Below, piece after piece: positions 63,000 through 64,000 of a stretch of 64,000 bases of DNA; positions within the stretch are counted from its first letter, which is position 1; every line of letters begins with the position of its first letter. The DNA lies in contig OY482850.1 in NCBI GenBank assembly GCA_960531495.1, positions 591,343 through 655,342 of the forward strand, written 5' to 3'. Both the position numbers and the translations under genes were made by a program. A model generated the notes under the pieces. It was given only the letters and a program-made list of their open reading frames with translations, was not told the DNA's origin and searched no databases. The DNA is from Zeus faber. Taxonomy: Eukaryota > Chordata > Actinopteri > Zeiformes > Zeidae.

Positions 63000-64000
63000 G
63001 ATGTTTGTGGCAGCTGCAAAGTGAGGCATTGTGCTGATGTTTTTTCAAGCTGTATGTGAAGTTGTGTTTGATAAAGCTAGTTGTGGAATTATTAAGTGTA
63101 AAAAAAGTATAGTTCATGTTTTGTGGTAAGAAATATTGTGATTAAAATTGATAAAATTTGGGCCAATAACCGAGATAAATTGTATAAAGGGACAAGAGAG
63201 ACTGATAAGTCTGATCCCTTAGCGCCCGTTAAAAAAAGGATGAGCTCTTGGCAGTAGGAATATGTGCATTGAAAGGACTCAGATTTGAGTCTCGATGCTT
63301 ATAATTCTGCCTCCAAGGGACATAATGTGTGAAAACAGTCCCCAAAAGAATATGTCAGAATAAGACCCTTAAAAGTAACAGTTCATGATATATTGTCTAA
63401 ATTCTCGGGATTCTGATAAAATATTGTTGTTTGTGGGCACAATTTGTCTGAATGCTGGAAATTGAATTGTGTCAGTGAGTGCGACCCACTAGGGAATACT
63501 GCCGCAAAGGTCTGTAAGAAACTAAGGAGTTGAGTGTGTGACAACTGGGCCTGTAGGAGAATTCCCTGAGGAGCCTGGTGGGGAACAAGAGGTCAGAAGC
63601 GGAGAAGGAGACAGGGAGAATAGAGAGAGAAACAGAAAACTAGAATAAATAAAAGGTATAAGGAATAAAGAATTAACTTTGAGGAAGAGTAAAAATACAT
63701 AACGGTATATTAGGAGGAATATTTGCAGAGTGGTAAGGATAAAATCCATAGATGACATTGGGTTGATCAAGAATTATTAGTTAAAGGTTCTCGAATAACT
63801 CCCCAAGTGCATGTTGATCTGATAAATTCCCGTGAAAAAAATCAGGTGCTCGCTGTTTTCGATTAGGCTGATTCTCAGTGGTGATACTCTACGAATGACT
63901 TCCAATCGAGGTTTCCAATTCTGAGGTCATTAAGTCCGGATCTGATCTCATTTTGAGTTCTACTGTTGAAATAGGCATCTGGTGTCACTCAGCGCTGTGG
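63000..64000 (+). mobile_element. Leader or eroded gag start of the retrovirus-like element
   Basis: No plus-strand frame of note is open and no gag motif is seen. AT-rich with purine-rich patches (63590-63650). The element probably continues beyond the window. An 82-codon minus frame (63522-63770) is low complexity. Confidence 0.4.

Overview
The window reads as genomic DNA of a ray-finned (teleost) fish. It has two spliced exons of a vertebrate synaptic scaffold gene, long GT/AC microsatellites, a tRNA-derived SINE, Tc1-type transposons, V-clade (chromodomain) Ty3/gypsy elements, a Gmr1-like gypsy gag, several LINE clades and retrovirus-like fragments. No prokaryotic gene, operon or CRISPR array is present.

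Host gene: I recognise two exons of a SHANK-family gene, best match shank2, on the minus strand. One (17896-17977) encodes the linker between the SH3 and PDZ domains. The other (8228-8310, extendable to 8404) starts the PDZ domain. Their phases join exactly: AG at the end of the first plus T at the start of the second make a serine codon. Upstream of that internal acceptor the second exon stays open to an ATG at 8396, which looks like the alternative start of the short isoform. Bases 1-8227 and 8405-17895 are then intron, and much of 17978-64000 probably is too, although no earlier exon was found.

Layout: 0.1-1.0 kb Tc1 remnant; 1.06-2.98 kb array of a fish mid-repetitive family; 3.0-4.58 kb Gmr1-like gag, protease and LTR (minus); 4.58-7.2 kb decayed gypsy pol (plus); 8.2-8.4 kb shank2 exon; 8.4-11.4 kb single-copy-looking intron; 11.4-15.0 kb chromodomain gypsy (plus) without a 3' LTR; 15.8 kb SINE; 17.9 kb shank2 exon; 18.6-24.5 kb minus-strand gypsy apparently split by a proline-rich repeat tract and a retroviral 3' end; 25.7-27.0 kb retroviral leader and gag-like sequence; 27.68-32.80 kb complete gypsy element with two LTRs and a 5-bp target duplication, sitting inside a CR1/Rex1-type LINE; 35.4-38.9 kb retroviral pol wreck; 38.9-43.5 kb L1 ORF1 split by a 3.2-kb LINE that is itself split by a SINE; 43.6-48.7 kb L2 fragment and repeat family arrays with a possible inverted-repeat element; 48.7-50.2 kb RTE LINE split by a solo LTR; 50.3-51.6 kb L2 tail and Tc1 copy; 52.65-55.82 kb second full-length 3.2-kb LINE; 56.8-61.5 kb L1 ORF2 split by a 1.17-kb poly(A) element; 61.6-64.0 kb LTR, primer binding site and long leader of a retrovirus-like element that continues past the window.

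The strongest unexplained signal is in the last element. Its untranslated leader holds about eight units spaced about 60 nt apart. Each carries a GATACCGC-like box, and most carry a short hairpin whose stem sequence differs from unit to unit while pairing is kept. Two related hairpins with the same loop occur near 25.7-25.9 kb. Almost all element-encoded reading frames are broken; the only long intact ones are a gypsy gag (31449-32426) and individual pol segments.
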